Virus record (IMG/VR): IMGVR_UViG_3300029985_000036
Span: 22,570 to 86,569 of that record
Direction: 5' to 3' (one strand)
Length of the DNA: 64,000 nucleotides
Origin: a virus
Within the stretch, counting starts at the first letter, position 1. Each line of letters starts with the position of its first letter. This document shows positions 61,519-64,000 of the stretch, piece by piece. A program made the position numbers and the translations under genes. The notes beneath the pieces are model-generated. The model did not search any database. It was given only the letters and a program-made list of their open reading frames with translations, and was not told the DNA's origin.

Positions 61519-61552
61519 GTAGTAGTATGTATTTGAAATTAGGATGAACTTA
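61519..61552 (-). promoter_or_regulatory. Early-type promoter motif, second copy in tandem
   Basis: Minus strand: AGTTCATCCTAATTTCAAATACATACTACTAC. More divergent core; about 80 bases upstream of the first copy. Confidence 0.55.
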
Positions 61553-61565
61553 AAAATAAATACAT

Positions 61566-61599
61566 GTAACGATCTTCCCAGTTTAGGGAAGATCGTTAC
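61566..61599 (-). terminator. Hairpin terminator
   Basis: 14-base perfect arms, 6-base loop, after the gene ending at 61612; on the minus strand followed by ATGTATTTATTTTTAAG. Confidence 0.7.
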
Positions 61600-61611
61600 T
61601 GTCGTGTTATA

Positions 61612-61902
61612 TCAGGTTGTGTGATTATCCATATACGTTGGTGGTAATAGAGTCGGAGTTTCACAAAGTCTATCATTAATAATAGAGAAGAGACGATCAC
61701 TACATGTACCATCTTGATTGTTCAATCTCACCCAAATGGAATCGGAACTTGTCACAGGAAGAAGTGTAATGGATTCTACAAGATTTGTATTGAAAACAAT
61801 CGTAGTGCCATGAATCGCAAAAAACGTTTCAACCTCAATGGTAGAATCATCTTCAAATCGGCTCATACTCGTTGTGAAGGGAAAACTCGGCGAACTCTTC
61901 AT
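61612..61902 (-). CDS. Small hypothetical protein
   Basis: 96 residues, AAGGAATTT before the ATG. Ser/Thr-rich, beta-type; one Cys. First gene of the early minus-strand block seen from the right. No family recognised. Confidence 0.6.
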   Translation of the reverse strand: MKSSPSFPFTTSMSRFEDDSTIEVETFFAIHGTTIVFNTNLVESITLLPVTSSDSIWVRLNNQDGTCSDRLFSIINDRLCETPTLLPPTYMDNHTT

Positions 61903-62129
61903 GTAGCAAAATTCCTTCGTTTAAATGACAAATGACTTTAGGATACAAAGTTTTAGAAAAGGGGTAACAAGAATTACAGTATCCCTTCATAATATCTATA
62001 CTACTTTAAAAATAGACATTACTCAAAAGGTTCTTCATGTTATGGTCATAACCTGTACTAAAATATGACTGTGGCTGCACGAATCATCTTATAGAGTTTG
62101 ACCATACTCTCCAATTAAGGATTGCCAGT

Positions 62130-63539
62130 ATGAGTATTGTCCATGGATTCCTATACGATTCGGCCTTCTTGAATGTGGGTAGTGGAATCGATCCAGTTCG
62201 TAAAAATGGTGGAATGTGCGTGCTGTCTTCTCAGGCATTATCATATTTTGTTAATCCTCAAGAATTCACAGATCCACGCACAGCCCGTGCCACCAACCTC
62301 AATGCTTTGTTTTCAACTAAGTCACGATTGATTGTTGACCAAAGTGAATTCAGTTCTTTTCTAAGTGATACACAAACCATTTGGACAACAACAGAACGAG
62401 ACAATCTGTTTGCTATTATTGATCAATTATGTTTTGCATATAATTCAAGTGCAACTTCTGCTCAAATCGAATTGGCACTGGCAACCTGGCCCCAATATCT
62501 GACATCAAGTTTTGTTTACAGCACAACACATACATTATCGACGGTTTATGATACCACACCAGCAACAGCAATTACGTGTCCTGACTATGTGACATTCTTC
62601 TTTGTAATTGCAAATGGAACCCAATACCAACTGCGAATCTGGTTGAACAATGCATTGTTTTATGCAGACTATCCGTTGTCAACCATTTCTGTTGTTGTAC
62701 CCCCATTGCCATTGTCTGAGCTGTATACACTGAGTATTACATCAGCTACTGACAATGTGTTTAATACTGCACGAATCTCTAGCAGCACGAGTCAACAAAG
62801 TTTGCAGAGTTATATTCAATCTGGACAATATAGTGGATATTATGCACAGAATGTGGTATTTGTAGATGGTTCTGGAAATTCAGCAGCAGTAGAATTTAAT
62901 CTTCTGTATAATGGATGTGTTCCTGGAGCAATTGCAGTACGAACAGCGATTCGTAATTTGATCATTGCTACCATTGCAGGTACCGATACTGTTGCTGGAG
63001 TTGGAACATTGGCAGGATGGAAAGCGTTAATTCCATCTATGTTTGTGACAGAAGTTTTCTATTTGGTACCGATGTGGGATGCTACGACATCACTTATTAA
63101 TGTCATCATCTATCCCAACATTGTTTCAATTGCAAAAGTATTTACGGATATTGAAAAAGCTCTTTATGATTTGCAAGTTGGTTACATTACAGCTAATTTG
63201 GATATCATGACAGCCTACTACAATTCCATGACAGTACTTGCAGTACCAGATACGGCCAATGATCCAACTCGACTCTCTTTGATAGGTGAACATTCAACAT
63301 ATCAAGAAGTCGCTACGACCAATCCAGCATTTGCTTCTATGACCATTTCAACACAGCAGTTTTCATCTCTGTTGGGATCAGCCCTCTCTGCTGCCTTTGG
63401 AAACGCAGTTGTTAATTCGTTGTTGTCCACATATACCCCTCCGAATGATACAAGAAGCTATATCACATTCACAGTAGCTGATGTGATTTACTATGTCATG
63501 ACCAAAGCTTCCTATCTTAGTTTGGTGAACACGCCATGA
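62130..63539 (+). CDS. Virion structural protein
   Basis: 469 residues; AAGGATTG before the ATG. Thr/Ser/Ala/Tyr-rich beta-type composition similar to the 987-residue protein at 26056, without enzyme motif. The stop overlaps the start of the next gene (ATGA), so translation is coupled. Probably tail or baseplate. Confidence 0.55.
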   Translation: MSIVHGFLYDSAFLNVGSGIDPVRKNGGMCVLSSQALSYFVNPQEFTDPRTARATNLNALFSTKSRLIVDQSEFSSFLSDTQTIWTTTERDNLFAIIDQLCFAYNSSATSAQIELALATWPQYLTSSFVYSTTHTLSTVYDTTPATAITCPDYVTFFFVIANGTQYQLRIWLNNALFYADYPLSTISVVVPPLPLSELYTLSITSATDNVFNTARISSSTSQQSLQSYIQSGQYSGYYAQNVVFVDGSGNSAAVEFNLLYNGCVPGAIAVRTAIRNLIIATIAGTDTVAGVGTLAGWKALIPSMFVTEVFYLVPMWDATTSLINVIIYPNIVSIAKVFTDIEKALYDLQVGYITANLDIMTAYYNSMTVLAVPDTANDPTRLSLIGEHSTYQEVATTNPAFASMTISTQQFSSLLGSALSAAFGNAVVNSLLSTYTPPNDTRSYITFTVADVIYYVMTKASYLSLVNTP

Positions 63540-64000
63540 TTCCATTACCAGCAATACAGTCTACCTGTTCTTATACATTCACCACAGGATTTACCTCCCT
63601 GAATGGTATTTATACTGTTGATGAATTGCTTTCATTTAAGGAGGCCATCACAACAGGTATTGATTTTGTTATCAATCTTTACACTCCAGCAGGACTTCCT
63701 TCTAGTCAGTATACCACAGATGCCAGTTCTTATCAAACTGATATTGTGTTATATCTGGTTCCTGCAAATGGTGGTACCCCAATCTATGCACCGGCTTCTA
63801 TATTGGCAACAGTACCGGATCCTATGATTGGGTGTTACAATAATTTAGCTATTGGTGTATCTCTGGGATTATTTGCTGATCAGACAACTCTTGCCTGGAT
63901 TATCTCAGAACTCAATTCTATTATTGGGGGAGTGGTTGGTGTATCCAGTCCTGTTAAACTTTATAGTCTTGGTACAACATATATGTCGGTTGCAGATTAT
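63536..64000 (+). CDS. Virion structural protein, N-terminal part, cut by window edge
   Basis: 155 codons visible from the ATG at 63536, which overlaps the previous stop. Starts MIPLPAIQSTCSYTFTTGF and is Thr/Ser/Leu/Ile-rich with beta-type pattern, like its neighbour. Longer product expected beyond the window. Confidence 0.55.
   Translation, partial: MIPLPAIQSTCSYTFTTGFTSLNGIYTVDELLSFKEAITTGIDFVINLYTPAGLPSSQYTTDASSYQTDIVLYLVPANGGTPIYAPASILATVPDPMIGCYNNLAIGVSLGLFADQTTLAWIISELNSIIGGVVGVSSPVKLYSLGTTYMSVADY

Noticed and set aside
1-64000. CRISPR array or insertion sequence
   Set aside because: No regularly spaced direct repeats with unique spacers and no transposase gene with terminal repeats were seen; the only mobile element is the intron.

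Overview
This window reads as part of the genome of a jumbo tailed phage related to phiKZ, most like the EL/OBP type that carries a chaperonin. The evidence is direct: pieces of a multisubunit RNA polymerase with phage-type beta and beta-prime sequences, half of a split family B DNA polymerase, a phage GroEL-like chaperonin, the start of a type II topoisomerase ATPase subunit, and long blocks of large virion and tail genes. There is no ribosomal or metabolic gene. The hosts of the closest known relatives are Gram-negative bacteria; that the host here is Gram-negative is inference.

Layout. 1-5.7 kb: topoisomerase start (cut by the window edge), a small gene, two paralogous fibre-like adhesins with collagen-like linkers and a Pro/Thr-rich protein. 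5.8-10.7 kb (minus): the C-terminal-side segment of RNAP beta-prime, two unknown genes and the palm/thumb half of a family B DNA polymerase. 10.9-16.3 kb (plus): small genes, a Cys-rich protein that appears to be extended by a -1 ribosomal frameshift, then the GroEL-like chaperonin. 16.4-24.7 kb (minus): small genes, a membrane metalloprotease, a two-gene membrane cassette that could belong to lysis, and a four-gene block of unknown structural-looking proteins. 24.9-38 kb: large tail/baseplate-like proteins and a 1419-residue virion hydrolase with a lysozyme domain and a second cysteine-hydrolase-like domain.

38.5-41.9 kb (plus): the N-terminal part of RNAP beta-prime, interrupted exactly in its catalytic Asp-rich motif by a group I intron that carries an HNH endonuclease gene. 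42-52.5 and 58.1-61.9 kb (minus): about thirty short genes grouped in small units, each with a shared AT-rich promoter (core ATATATAYTAC, resembling the TATATTAC early promoter of phiKZ) and a long palindromic terminator. This is probably the early, host-takeover region. Two RNA units lie in it: a ~1.86 kb region without genes that looks like a very large structured RNA with three repeated modules (44.7-46.55 kb), and a solitary tRNA-like RNA (52.73-52.80 kb). 53-58 kb (plus): a single-chain RNAP beta of 1704 residues with an N-terminal extension and an inserted segment that looks like a ParB/sulfiredoxin-type fold. 62.1-64 kb (plus): virion structural genes, the last one cut by the window edge.

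How it fits together (inference). A phage RNA polymerase, packaged in the virion or made after infection, would read the repeated promoters; the minus-strand early units then express regulators (two XRE-type HTH proteins, one ribbon-helix-helix protein), small membrane proteins and metalloproteases. The remaining blocks supply replication, folding and virion functions.
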